Position numbers and translations under genes: made by a program | Source: Acidimicrobiales bacterium | Lineage (GTDB): Bacteria > Actinomycetota > Acidimicrobiia > Acidimicrobiales > RAAP-2 | Length of the DNA: 11,400 nt | Reading direction: 5' to 3' | NCBI GenBank assembly: GCA_017883125.1 | Contig: JADGOD010000052.1 | Span: 1-11,400 of the forward strand | The notes under the pieces: generated by a model | What the model saw: the letters and a program-made list of their open reading frames with translations, nothing else | What the model was told of the DNA's origin: nothing | The model's database searches: none | Shown: positions 5,692 to 11,400 of the stretch, one piece after another | How positions within the stretch are numbered: position 1 is the stretch's first letter | How the letters are laid out: every line of letters starts with the position of its first letter

Positions 5692-7228
5692 AGTGCCGGA
5701 AGTGTCGTTCGCCGGTGTGGACCATAGTGATGCCCGCCGCATCGGCCACCGCGGTGACCTCATCGTCTCGCACCGAGCCACCGGGCTGCACGATGGCGCT
5801 CACGCCGGCGTTGATGAGGACCTCGAGGCCGTCGGGGAAGGGGAAGAAGGCGTCCGATGCTCCGGCCGATCCCGCTGCCTCGTCCGCCGCCTTCGCCACC
5901 GCCAGCTCGGCAGCGACGACCCGGGACTGCTGGCCGGCACCGATGCCGACCGCCTTGCCGCCCCTTGCCAGGGCGATGGCGTTCGACGTGGTGCGAGCAC
6001 AGACTCGCCAGGCGATCGCCATGTCCTCCCACTCCTGGGTCGTCGGCTGCCGGCTGGTGACCACCCGCCACTGCGAGGGTGGGACCTCGATCTCATCCCA
6101 TCCCTGGACGAGCATCCCGGCGCCCAGCGAGCGGATCTGCCGGGTGGCGGGCTCGGGAGGCGATGCAGCCAGCAGGCGCGTGGCCTTGCGACGGGAGCGC
6201 AGGATCTCGACCGCCCCGTCGGTGATCCCGGGAGCGACGATGACGTCGGCCTGGGGGCCCTCGGCGATCACAGCAGCCAGCGCCTCGTCGATCGGGGCCG
6301 ACAGGGCCACGATCCCGCCGAAGGCGCTGAGCGGGTCGGCGGCAAGTGCCTGGGCGAATGCCGTCTCGAGGGTCTCGGCGACCGATGCTCCGCACGCGTT
6401 GGCGTGCTTGATGATCCCCGCTGCGGGGAGGCCGGAGGCGTCCGCACTCAGCTCGTGGACGAGACGCCATGCTGCGTCGGTGTCAAAGAGGTTGAGGTAG
6501 CTCAGCGCAGTGCCGCTGAGCTGAGTGACGTCATCCCACCAGGATGCGACTCCTGCGACGCGGTAGCGCGCACCGCGCTGGTGAGGGTTCTCTCCGTAGC
6601 GGAGGATCTCAGCGCGCTCGAGGACGAGCGGGATCGAATCGGGCAGGACGGGGTCCTCGACCGCGGTCGACCCGTCGGGCCCACCAGCTTGGAGCCACGC
6701 GACGATCGCCGCGTCGTAGGCGGCGGTGTGGGCGAAGGCCTTCGTGGCCAACGCTCCTCGGGTGCTGTTCGAGAGGCGGCCGTCGGCCTTGAGCTCGGCG
6801 AGCACCAGGTCATAGTCGTCCGAGGAGACCACGACGCCCACGTGGGCGAAGTTCTTCGCCGCCGCCCTGACCATGGTGGGGCCGCCCACGTCGATCAGCT
6901 CGATCGACGGGTTCGAGTTAAAGGGATAGAGGTTGCAGACCACCAGGTCGATCGGCTCGATCTCGTTGGCTTCGAGATCGGCGAGATGTTCGGGCTTCGA
7001 CCGGTCGGCGAGGATGCCGCCGTGGATCCGAGGGTGGAGGGTCTTGACCCGTCCACCGAGCATCTCCGGGCTCCCGGTCACCGCAGCCACGTCGCGGTGA
7101 GCGATCCCGGCTTCGAGCAGTGCAGCGCCGGTCTGGCCAGACGCCAGCAGCTCGACGCCGAGCTCCTCAAGACCTCGGGCGAAGCCGAGCAGACCATGCT
7201 TGTCGTAAACGCTGAGCAGCGCTCTCAC
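5690..7228 (-). CDS. purH: Bifunctional AICAR formyltransferase/IMP cyclohydrolase
   Basis: A 512-residue enzyme carrying out the last two steps of IMP synthesis: formylation of AICAR with 10-formyl-THF, then ring closure. The N-terminal MGS-like cyclohydrolase domain (about 1-195) shows RALLSVYDKHGL, SGQTGAALLEAGI, KTLHPRIHGGILADR (62-76), NLYPF (99-103) and GGPTMVRAAAKN (115-126). The formyltransferase domain has RYGENPHQRGARY (210-222), the catalytic pair Lys274-His275 in GIIKHANACG, DPLSAFGGIVALS, SNAIALARGGKAVGIGAGQQSR and the C-terminal TMVHTGERHFRH. Length and order are normal. Translation starts at a GTG that overlaps the purN TGA (GTGA), with AAGGAGG 7 nt upstream (7236-7242). It uses the same formyl donor as PurN and is followed by folD, which makes that donor. 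Confidence 0.96.
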   Translation of the reverse strand: MRALLSVYDKHGLLGFARGLEELGVELLASGQTGAALLEAGIAHRDVAAVTGSPEMLGGRVKTLHPRIHGGILADRSKPEHLADLEANEIEPIDLVVCNLYPFNSNPSIELIDVGGPTMVRAAAKNFAHVGVVVSSDDYDLVLAELKADGRLSNSTRGALATKAFAHTAAYDAAIVAWLQAGGPDGSTAVEDPVLPDSIPLVLERAEILRYGENPHQRGARYRVAGVASWWDDVTQLSGTALSYLNLFDTDAAWRLVHELSADASGLPAAGIIKHANACGASVAETLETAFAQALAADPLSAFGGIVALSAPIDEALAAVIAEGPQADVIVAPGITDGAVEILRSRRKATRLLAASPPEPATRQIRSLGAGMLVQGWDEIEVPPSQWRVVTSRQPTTQEWEDMAIAWRVCARTTSNAIALARGGKAVGIGAGQQSRVVAAELAVAKAADEAAGSAGASDAFFPFPDGLEVLINAGVSAIVQPGGSVRDDEVTAVADAAGITMVHTGERHFRH

Positions 7229-7842
7229 TGGGTTGCCTCCTTGTACTTCGGAATAAGAGATTCAATGTCGCGACCATCTGCGAGAGCGTCAGCCGCGGCG
7301 GCGATAGTCGCAGGATAGATGCGCCGCTCGACTGCCTTGATCCGCTCATGGAGCGACTCTGCGGTGTCATCGGCCAAGACGGGGACCTCGGTCTGAGCGA
7401 GGATCGGCCCAGCGTCCATCTCCAAGGTGGCCACGTGGACCGTGCAGCCGGTGACTGACACCCCGGCTGCCAGGGCATCCTCGACGCCATGCCAGCCCGG
7501 GAAGGCCGGAAGCAGCGCCGGATGCGTGTTGAGGATCCGGCCGGCGAACCGCTCATGGATCGCCGTGCCGAGCACGGTCCCGAACCCGGCCATCGCCACG
7601 AGATCGATGCTTCGCTCGACGAGCGCTTCGCTCAACGCCTCGGTGTAGGCCTCCCGGTCGAAGTCGGGCCCGAACCCGCCGAAGTGGGACCGGTCGACGA
7701 GGACGGCGTCGATGCCGGCATCGCTCGCGACGCCGAGGCCTCGACACGGGCGATCAGAGACCACCACGTCGACCGTGATCCCCGCGTCGAGAATGGCCTC
7801 AAGGATCGTGCCACTCCCTGAGACGAGTACGGCGATCCTCAC
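7225..7842 (-). CDS. purN: Phosphoribosylglycinamide formyltransferase
   Basis: A 205-residue enzyme that formylates GAR with 10-formyl-THF in purine synthesis. The catalytic triad of the formyltransferase fold is present: Asn105 and His107 in NTHPALLPAFPG and Asp143 in EMDAGPILAQ. The phosphate-binding loop at the N-terminus reads GSGTILEAI, with Ile13 where the family usually has Asn (GSGTNLQAI/GNGSNLQAI). The start is a GTG at 7840-7842; there is no good Shine-Dalgarno, but the extended -10-like TGGTAGGTT ends 6 bp upstream, suggesting a leaderless transcript beginning at or beside the GTG. It appears to be the first gene of the one-carbon operon, 35 nt after the sucD stop, and its TGA overlaps the purH GTG. 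Confidence 0.94.
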   Translation of the reverse strand: MRIAVLVSGSGTILEAILDAGITVDVVVSDRPCRGLGVASDAGIDAVLVDRSHFGGFGPDFDREAYTEALSEALVERSIDLVAMAGFGTVLGTAIHERFAGRILNTHPALLPAFPGWHGVEDALAAGVSVTGCTVHVATLEMDAGPILAQTEVPVLADDTAESLHERIKAVERRIYPATIAAAADALADGRDIESLIPKYKEATQ

Positions 7843-7848
7843 TGACTC

Positions 7849-7857
7849 AACCTACCA
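7849..7857 (-). promoter_or_regulatory. Extended -10-like promoter of purN (leaderless)
   Basis: TGGTAGGTT on the - strand fits TG-N-TANNNT and ends 6 bp before the purN GTG. The identical 9-mer lies upstream of the UbiA-family gene at 10494-10502. No convincing -35 box is seen, as is allowed for extended -10 promoters. Confidence 0.5.
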
Positions 7858-7877
7858 ACGTCCCTTGAGGGAGACGT
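7858..7877 (-). terminator. Small hairpin directly after sucD
   Basis: ACGT arms (7858-7861 and 7874-7877) plus an inner CCC/GGG pairing with a 2-nt bulge form a short hairpin that begins immediately after the sucD stop and abuts the purN promoter motif. It is a weak terminator or attenuator candidate. Confidence 0.35.
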
Positions 7878-8762
7878 CTAGAGGTTGCGGACGATGGCCA
7901 CCATCTTCTCGCCGGCCTCCGTCGGGTTGAGTGCCACGCTCACGCCGGCGGCTTCGAGGGCCTCCATCTTGGCCTGGGCGGTGCCCTGCGAGCCCGAGAT
8001 GATCGCACCGGCGTGACCCATCTTGCGCCCCGGGGGTGCGGTGACCCCAGCGACGTACGAGACGACCGGCTTGGTCATCTTCGCCTTGATGTACTCCGCC
8101 GCACGCTCCTCCTCCGAGCCACCGATCTCGCCGATCATCATGACGGCCTTGGTCTCAGGGTCGGCTTCGAACGCCTCGAGGCAGTCGATGAAGTTGGTGC
8201 CAGGGACCGGGTCGCCGCCGATGCCCACACAGGTGGTCTGGCCGACGCCCTGCTGGGAGAGCTCGTGCAGGGCCTGATACGTCAGCGTCCCTGAACGAGA
8301 CACGATGCCCACCGGGCCGCCCGCCAAAGCGATGTCGCCTGACGTGATCCCGATGTTGCACTTCCCCGGGCTGATGATTCCGGGGCAGTTCGGGCCGAGG
8401 AGGCGGGCGTTGGGGAAGTTCTTCTTCAGGATGTTGAAGCACTTCGCCTCATCGTGGGCCGGGATGCCCTCGGTGATGCACACGATGAACTCGATGCCGG
8501 CCTCTGCCGCCTCGAGGATCGCCCCGACCGCACCGGCGGGAGGGACGACGACGAAGGAAGCCGTGGCGCCAGTCTCGGCCACCGCGTGGGCCACCGAGGC
8601 GAACACGGGGATGCCCTCGAAGTCGGTGCCCGCCTTGTTCGGCGACACTCCGCCGACGACCTTGGTGCCGTAGTCACGGTTTCGCACGCCGTGGAAGCGG
8701 CCCTGTCCACCGGTCAGGCCCTGGACGATGACCTTGGTGTTCTCATCAACGAAGATGCTCAC
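7878..8762 (-). CDS. sucD: Succinyl-CoA synthetase (succinate-CoA ligase) alpha subunit
   Basis: A 294-residue subunit that binds CoA and carries the phosphohistidine intermediate in the reversible reaction succinyl-CoA + NDP + Pi = succinate + CoA + NTP. Motifs: the N-terminal CoA-binding loop GLTGGQGRFHG (15-25), VGGVSPNKAG, LLGPNCPGIISP (121-132), SRSGTLTYQA, GIGGDPVPGTNF (180-191), IGEIGGSEEERAA and GRKMGHAGAI with active His250. Length is normal. The start is a GTG placed immediately after the sucC TAA with no gap; upstream GGAGG and AAGGG lie within the sucC end, so the two subunits are translationally coupled. Together with sucC it forms a TCA-cycle enzyme with substrate-level phosphorylation in the cytoplasm. 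Confidence 0.96.
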   Translation of the reverse strand: MSIFVDENTKVIVQGLTGGQGRFHGVRNRDYGTKVVGGVSPNKAGTDFEGIPVFASVAHAVAETGATASFVVVPPAGAVGAILEAAEAGIEFIVCITEGIPAHDEAKCFNILKKNFPNARLLGPNCPGIISPGKCNIGITSGDIALAGGPVGIVSRSGTLTYQALHELSQQGVGQTTCVGIGGDPVPGTNFIDCLEAFEADPETKAVMMIGEIGGSEEERAAEYIKAKMTKPVVSYVAGVTAPPGRKMGHAGAIISGSQGTAQAKMEALEAAGVSVALNPTEAGEKMVAIVRNL

Positions 8763-9923
8763 TTAACCCTTGCCTCCTTCAATGGCAGCGGCGAACGCCA
8801 CCGCGCGTCGTGCAGCGTCGAGCATGGTGGGCTCTGCCACCAAGCGATCGCTCAGGTGATCCTTCAGAAGTGCTCGACCCTCAACGGCGTTCGTGCCGTC
8901 GAGGCGGAGCACGATCGGAGACTTGATGTCGACCCGCTTCAGGGCCTCGATGACGCCCTTAGCCACCTCATCGACCCGGGTGATCCCACCGAAGATGTTG
9001 ACGAAGATCGATTTCACCGACGGATCGGCGTTGATGACCTCGAGGGCGGCGGTCATGACGTCCGCGTTGGCGCCACCACCGATGTCGAGGAAGTTCGCCG
9101 CCGAGCCACCGACCTGGTTCACGACGTCGAGCGTCGACATCGCTAGGCCGGCGCCGTTGGCGATGATGCCGACAGAGCCTTCGAGGCCGATGTAGTTCAG
9201 CCCCTTCTCCTTGGCCATGGCCTCGCGGGGGTCCTCGGTGTCGGTACCGGCCCACGCCTCCCACTCGGGGTGGCGGAACGACGCGTTCTCATCCAGCGTG
9301 ACCTTGGCGTCAAGCGCCCGGACCACGCCGTCGGTCGTCAGGATGAGCGGGTTGATCTCGGCCAGGTCGCAGTCGCCTTCGACGTAGCAGGTGTAGAGCT
9401 GGACGAGCAGAGCGGCTGCCTGCTCACGAGCTTCCTCGTCGAGGTTCGCCTCGGCGACCCAGCGCTTCGCCGTCTCGAGGTCGAGTCCGACTGTGGGATC
9501 GATCGACAGCATCGTGATGGCGTCGGGGTTCGTCGCCGCCACCTCTTCGATCTCAACGCCACCCTCGGCGGAGAGCATGCCGAGATAGAGCTTGTTCGGA
9601 CGGTCCAGGGTGAAGCTGGCGTAGTACTCCTTGGCGATGTCGCTCGAGAGCTCGATCCAGACCCGGCGAACCGTGTGGCCCTTGATGTCCATGCCGAGGA
9701 TGTTGCCCGCGTGGAGACGAACCTCGTCAGCGTTCTCCGCCAGCTTGATGCCGCCGGCCTTGCCCCGTCCACCGACGCGAACCTGCGCCTTGACGACGAC
9801 CGGATACCCGATGGCCTCAGCCTGTGCAACCGCTTCATCGACCGTGTCAGCTTCGCCCCCCGGAGACACCGGAATGCCAAACTGGGCGAAGTACTGCTTG
9901 CCCTGGTACTCGAACAGATCCAC
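8763..9923 (-). CDS. sucC: Succinyl-CoA synthetase (succinate-CoA ligase) beta subunit
   Basis: A 386-residue ATP-grasp subunit that binds the nucleotide and succinate. The N-terminus is the classic LFEYQGKQYFAQFGIPV. Then come the nucleotide-loop VKAQVRVGGRGKAGGIKLA (44-62), AEINPL, LDAKV, GSVGIIANGAGLAMSTLD, NFLDIGGGAN, VNIFGGITR and RLDGTNAVEGR. The start is the GTG at 9921-9923: it gives the family's exact N-terminus and has GAAGGG 10 nt upstream (9934-9939). The frame stays open for a further 91 codons into the neighbouring mutase gene, but no ATG, GTG or TTG near the conserved N-terminus supports an extension. A 97-bp gap separates it from the cobalamin-binding gene upstream, with which it is probably co-transcribed. 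Nucleotide specificity (ATP or GTP) cannot be read safely. Confidence 0.95.
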   Translation of the reverse strand: MDLFEYQGKQYFAQFGIPVSPGGEADTVDEAVAQAEAIGYPVVVKAQVRVGGRGKAGGIKLAENADEVRLHAGNILGMDIKGHTVRRVWIELSSDIAKEYYASFTLDRPNKLYLGMLSAEGGVEIEEVAATNPDAITMLSIDPTVGLDLETAKRWVAEANLDEEAREQAAALLVQLYTCYVEGDCDLAEINPLILTTDGVVRALDAKVTLDENASFRHPEWEAWAGTDTEDPREAMAKEKGLNYIGLEGSVGIIANGAGLAMSTLDVVNQVGGSAANFLDIGGGANADVMTAALEVINADPSVKSIFVNIFGGITRVDEVAKGVIEALKRVDIKSPIVLRLDGTNAVEGRALLKDHLSDRLVAEPTMLDAARRAVAFAAAIEGGKG

Positions 9924-10020
9924 CTGAATACGTCCCTTCTTCTGCTTCGTGATGTAGTGCGGCGCGCACTCGCGGCACGCCGGATAGTCAACAATCCCTT
10001 GCGATGCGCTGACCTCGGGA

Positions 10021-10437
10021 CTAGGCCCCGAGCGCCTCCTCGCGTGCGTCGAGCGACTCTCCCAGCCACTGGCCGATCGCCGGAAGCGACGAACCTGGCG
10101 TGAAGACCTTTGCGACCCCTGCCTTCTCGAGCTCGGGGATGTCGGCGTCGGGGACGATGCCTCCGACCATGACGAGCACGTCACCCCGGCCGGCATCGGC
10201 GAGGAGATCGATCACCCGGGGAACGAGCGTGAGATGCGCTCCTGAGAGCAGCGAGAGGCCGACGGCGTCGGCATCTTCCTGGATCACGGCCTGGACCACC
10301 TGCTCGGGGGTCTGGTGGAGGCCGGTGTAGATGACCTCGAACCCCTCGTCGCGCAGCGCCCGGGCGATGACCTTGGCCCCACGGTCGTGTCCATCGAGGC
10401 CGGGCTTCGCAACAACAATGCGGTAAGGGCGCTTCAC
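10021..10437 (-). CDS. Cobalamin-binding small subunit of an acyl-CoA mutase (methylmalonyl-CoA mutase C-terminal domain type)
   Basis: A free-standing B12-binding Rossmann domain of 138 residues. It has the cobalamin ligand motif D15-G-H17-D-R-G20 (DxHxxG, His17 as the lower axial ligand), SLLSGAHL (62-69) and the VMVGGIVPDADIPEL block with the GG motif (89-103). The length matches separate small subunits such as IcmB/HcmB or archaeal-type methylmalonyl-CoA mutase small subunits; the catalytic large subunit is not in the window. Likely reactions are methylmalonyl-CoA to succinyl-CoA, or isobutyryl- or 2-hydroxyisobutyryl-CoA isomerisation. Its position before sucCD favours the succinyl-CoA-forming role (inference). 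The GTG start is limited by an in-frame TGA at 10444-10446. Shine-Dalgarno is poor, and TATCAT lies 8 bp upstream, so the transcript may be leaderless or nearly so. Confidence 0.88.
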   Translation of the reverse strand: MKRPYRIVVAKPGLDGHDRGAKVIARALRDEGFEVIYTGLHQTPEQVVQAVIQEDADAVGLSLLSGAHLTLVPRVIDLLADAGRGDVLVMVGGIVPDADIPELEKAGVAKVFTPGSSLPAIGQWLGESLDAREEALGA

Positions 10438-10445
10438 AGGGTCTC

Positions 10446-10451
10446 ATGATA
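10446..10451 (-). promoter_or_regulatory. Candidate -10 box of the mutase subunit - sucCD unit
   Basis: TATCAT (TANNNT) on the - strand ends 8 bp before the GTG at 10437, in the divergent intergenic region. No -35 box at the right spacing is convincing. Confidence 0.4.
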
Positions 10452-10493
10452 GGCCGGGATGACCCCATGAGGCCCAATCGAGAAGTAACCGGC

Positions 10494-10502
10494 TGGTAGG
10501 TT
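10494..10502 (+). promoter_or_regulatory. Extended -10-like promoter upstream of the UbiA-family gene
   Basis: TGGTAGGTT is identical to the motif before purN and again sits 6 bp before an in-frame codon, here ATC at 10509. Transcription would start at about 10508-10509. That gives either a leaderless message from ATC or a leader of about 111 nt to the ATG at 10620. Confidence 0.45.
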
Positions 10503-10619
10503 CGGACCATCTCAGAACTATCAAATCCCCCCGTTTCCCCTGATGAGAATCTCCCCATCGGGCAATCAACTCGACCCCGGTCGGGCCGATTTGGCGTCCC
10601 TGGCGCCCTTCTCCGGGCC

Positions 10620-11400
10620 ATGCGACCCAAGCAGTGGGTCAAGAACGTCCTCGTCTTCATGGCACCCGCCGCCGCAGGGACGCTCTTCCACGGCTCGGTC
10701 TTCGCCAAGACGCTTGTGGCATTCGTCGCCTTCTCCCTGTGCGCGTCAGGGATCTACCTGTTCAACGATGCTCGAGATATCCACTCGGACCGGGCGCACC
10801 CGACGAAGCGGCACCGGCCGATCGCCAGCGGCGAACTCCCCATCAGCGTCGCCCTGGTCGCCGGCGGCATCTTGGTCATCGGCGGGATCCTCCTCGGCTC
10901 GCTCGCTGCCTCCTGGCAGCTGGGCGTCGTCCTGATCGCCTACGTAGCCACCACCGTGTCGTACACCCTCCGGCTCAAGACCGAACCGGTCATCGAGCTG
11001 GCCGTGGTGGCTGCCGGCTTCGTCCTACGTGCCGTCGGTGGTGGTGCGGCCACCAACACGCCACTGAGCGTCTGGTTCGTGGTGGTCATCTCCTTCGGGG
11101 CCCTCTTCCTCGTGACCGGCAAGCGACTCGCCGAGCTGCCTGACAGCGAGGGTCGAGGCGGCGAGCGCCGTGCGGTCTTGGCCAGCTACACCAAGAGCTT
11201 CCTCGAGTCGGTGCTCACCCTCACCGCCACGGTCTCGGTGACCGCCTACTGCCTGTGGGCCTTCGAGGGGACTGGCCTCGTGGCCCGGGCGCACGGTCGT
11301 GAGATCTGGATCCACCTGACAGTGGTCCCCGTCGTGATCGGCGCCCTCCACGTGCTGCGCCTTCTCGACAAGGGCGCCGGAGGCGCCCCCGAGGACCTCG
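10620..11400 (+). CDS. ubiA: UbiA-family prenyltransferase, likely decaprenyl-phosphate phosphoribosyltransferase (3' end outside window)
   Basis: The first 260 residues of a polytopic membrane enzyme. It opens with MRPKQWVKNVLVFMAP, then the first Asp-rich motif N49-D50-x2-D53-x3-D57 in NDARDIHSDRAHPTKRHRP, which binds Mg and the (phospho)prenyl substrate. Several hydrophobic helices follow (about 30-48, 76-98, 101-115, 125-141, 150-167, 196-214, 231-247). TGKRLAEL, the later R..VLASYTKSFLE block and CLWAFE closely resemble, from memory, Rv3806c, which transfers phosphoribose to decaprenyl phosphate to make the arabinose donor precursor for cell-wall arabinan. The exact product here is inferred. 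ATG 10620 is the only ordinary start in the frame, but it has no Shine-Dalgarno and the frame continues upstream to 10500 with protein-like sequence ending GALLRA, resembling the amphipathic lead-in of the family. The true N-terminus may therefore be longer. Confidence 0.82.
   Translation, partial: MRPKQWVKNVLVFMAPAAAGTLFHGSVFAKTLVAFVAFSLCASGIYLFNDARDIHSDRAHPTKRHRPIASGELPISVALVAGGILVIGGILLGSLAASWQLGVVLIAYVATTVSYTLRLKTEPVIELAVVAAGFVLRAVGGGAATNTPLSVWFVVVISFGALFLVTGKRLAELPDSEGRGGERRAVLASYTKSFLESVLTLTATVSVTAYCLWAFEGTGLVARAHGREIWIHLTVVPVVIGALHVLRLLDKGAGGAPEDL

Larger units (their letters stand above)
10438..10619. other. Divergent intergenic region
   Basis: This 182-bp stretch separates the - strand mutase subunit gene from the + strand UbiA-family gene. 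It holds candidate -10 elements in both directions (10446-10451 and 10494-10502). From 10500 to 10619 it is open in the frame of the UbiA gene, but has no ATG, GTG or TTG in that frame. I see no riboswitch-like structure. Confidence 0.6.

Noticed and set aside
5658..5781. N-terminal extension of folD to 5781
   Set aside because: It overlaps the end of purH in another frame, while AGGAG 7 nt before the ATG at 5679 and the family N-terminus support the shorter protein.
5495..7318. A 607-codon open frame on the + strand opposite purH and folD
   Set aside because: It is antisense to two certain genes, has an Arg/Gly/Asp-rich composition with no recognisable domain, and long antisense frames are expected in GC-rich coding DNA.
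9986..9991. TTGACT on the - strand as a -35 box for sucC
   Set aside because: At 16-19 bp downstream there is no TANNNT-like -10, so I do not call a promoter; sucC is more simply read from the upstream gene.
9990..10196. A 477-residue version of sucC reaching into the cobalamin-binding gene
   Set aside because: The extension overlaps a well-supported gene in another frame and is Ser/Arg-rich; the GTG at 9923 gives the conserved SucC N-terminus.
10543..10935. Open frame from an ATG at 10543 overlapping the UbiA gene
   Set aside because: It is out of frame with the prenyltransferase, has Ser/Pro-rich sequence without domain similarity and lacks a ribosome site.

Overview
The window looks like a piece of a high-GC actinomycete chromosome, most likely a deep-branching actinobacterium such as a member of the Acidimicrobiia. 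This rests on strong G/C preference at third codon positions, frequent GTG starts, a mycobacterial Sdh1-like iron-sulfur subunit, an actinobacterial-type FolD (GRGLTIGRP) and a homologue of decaprenyl-phosphate phosphoribosyltransferase. The class-level placement is inference. I see no mobile element, CRISPR array, tRNA or rRNA. The gene content is ordinary central metabolism with some interesting promoter and arrangement details.

Layout. On the + strand at the left are the 3' end of a succinate dehydrogenase flavoprotein gene (1-401) and the complete sdhB (402-1181), closed by a strong hairpin. Eleven genes then run on the - strand, listed here left to right: an FKBP-type lipoprotein (1316-1864), a DUF1622 membrane protein (2012-2356), malate dehydrogenase (2425-3420), metF (3568-4431), a phosphomannose-isomerase-like cupin (4451-4828), folD (4825-5679), purH (5690-7228), purN (7225-7842), sucD (7878-8762), sucC (8763-9923) and a free-standing cobalamin-binding mutase subunit (10021-10437). 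After a 182-bp divergent intergenic region, a UbiA-family prenyltransferase gene starts on the + strand (10620) and runs off the window.

Function. Two transcription units dominate the - strand. Mutase B12 subunit - sucC - sucD fits conversion of an acyl-CoA to succinyl-CoA and then to succinate. purN - purH - folD - cupin - metF is a folate one-carbon operon: all four enzymes make or use 10-formyl-, methenyl- or methylene-tetrahydrofolate, and the junctions are tight (GTGA and ATGA overlaps, stop codon inside a Shine-Dalgarno). The cupin is the only unrelated member. Together with sdhAB and mdh, the window covers several steps between succinyl-CoA and oxaloacetate.

The most interesting signal is regulatory. 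The same 9-mer TGGTAGGTT, shaped like an extended -10 element, lies 6 bp before the GTG of purN and again 6 bp before an in-frame ATC upstream of the UbiA gene. Together with a similar arrangement at mdh, this suggests leaderless transcripts and raises the question of where the UbiA protein really starts. I did not find a convincing new biological system here.
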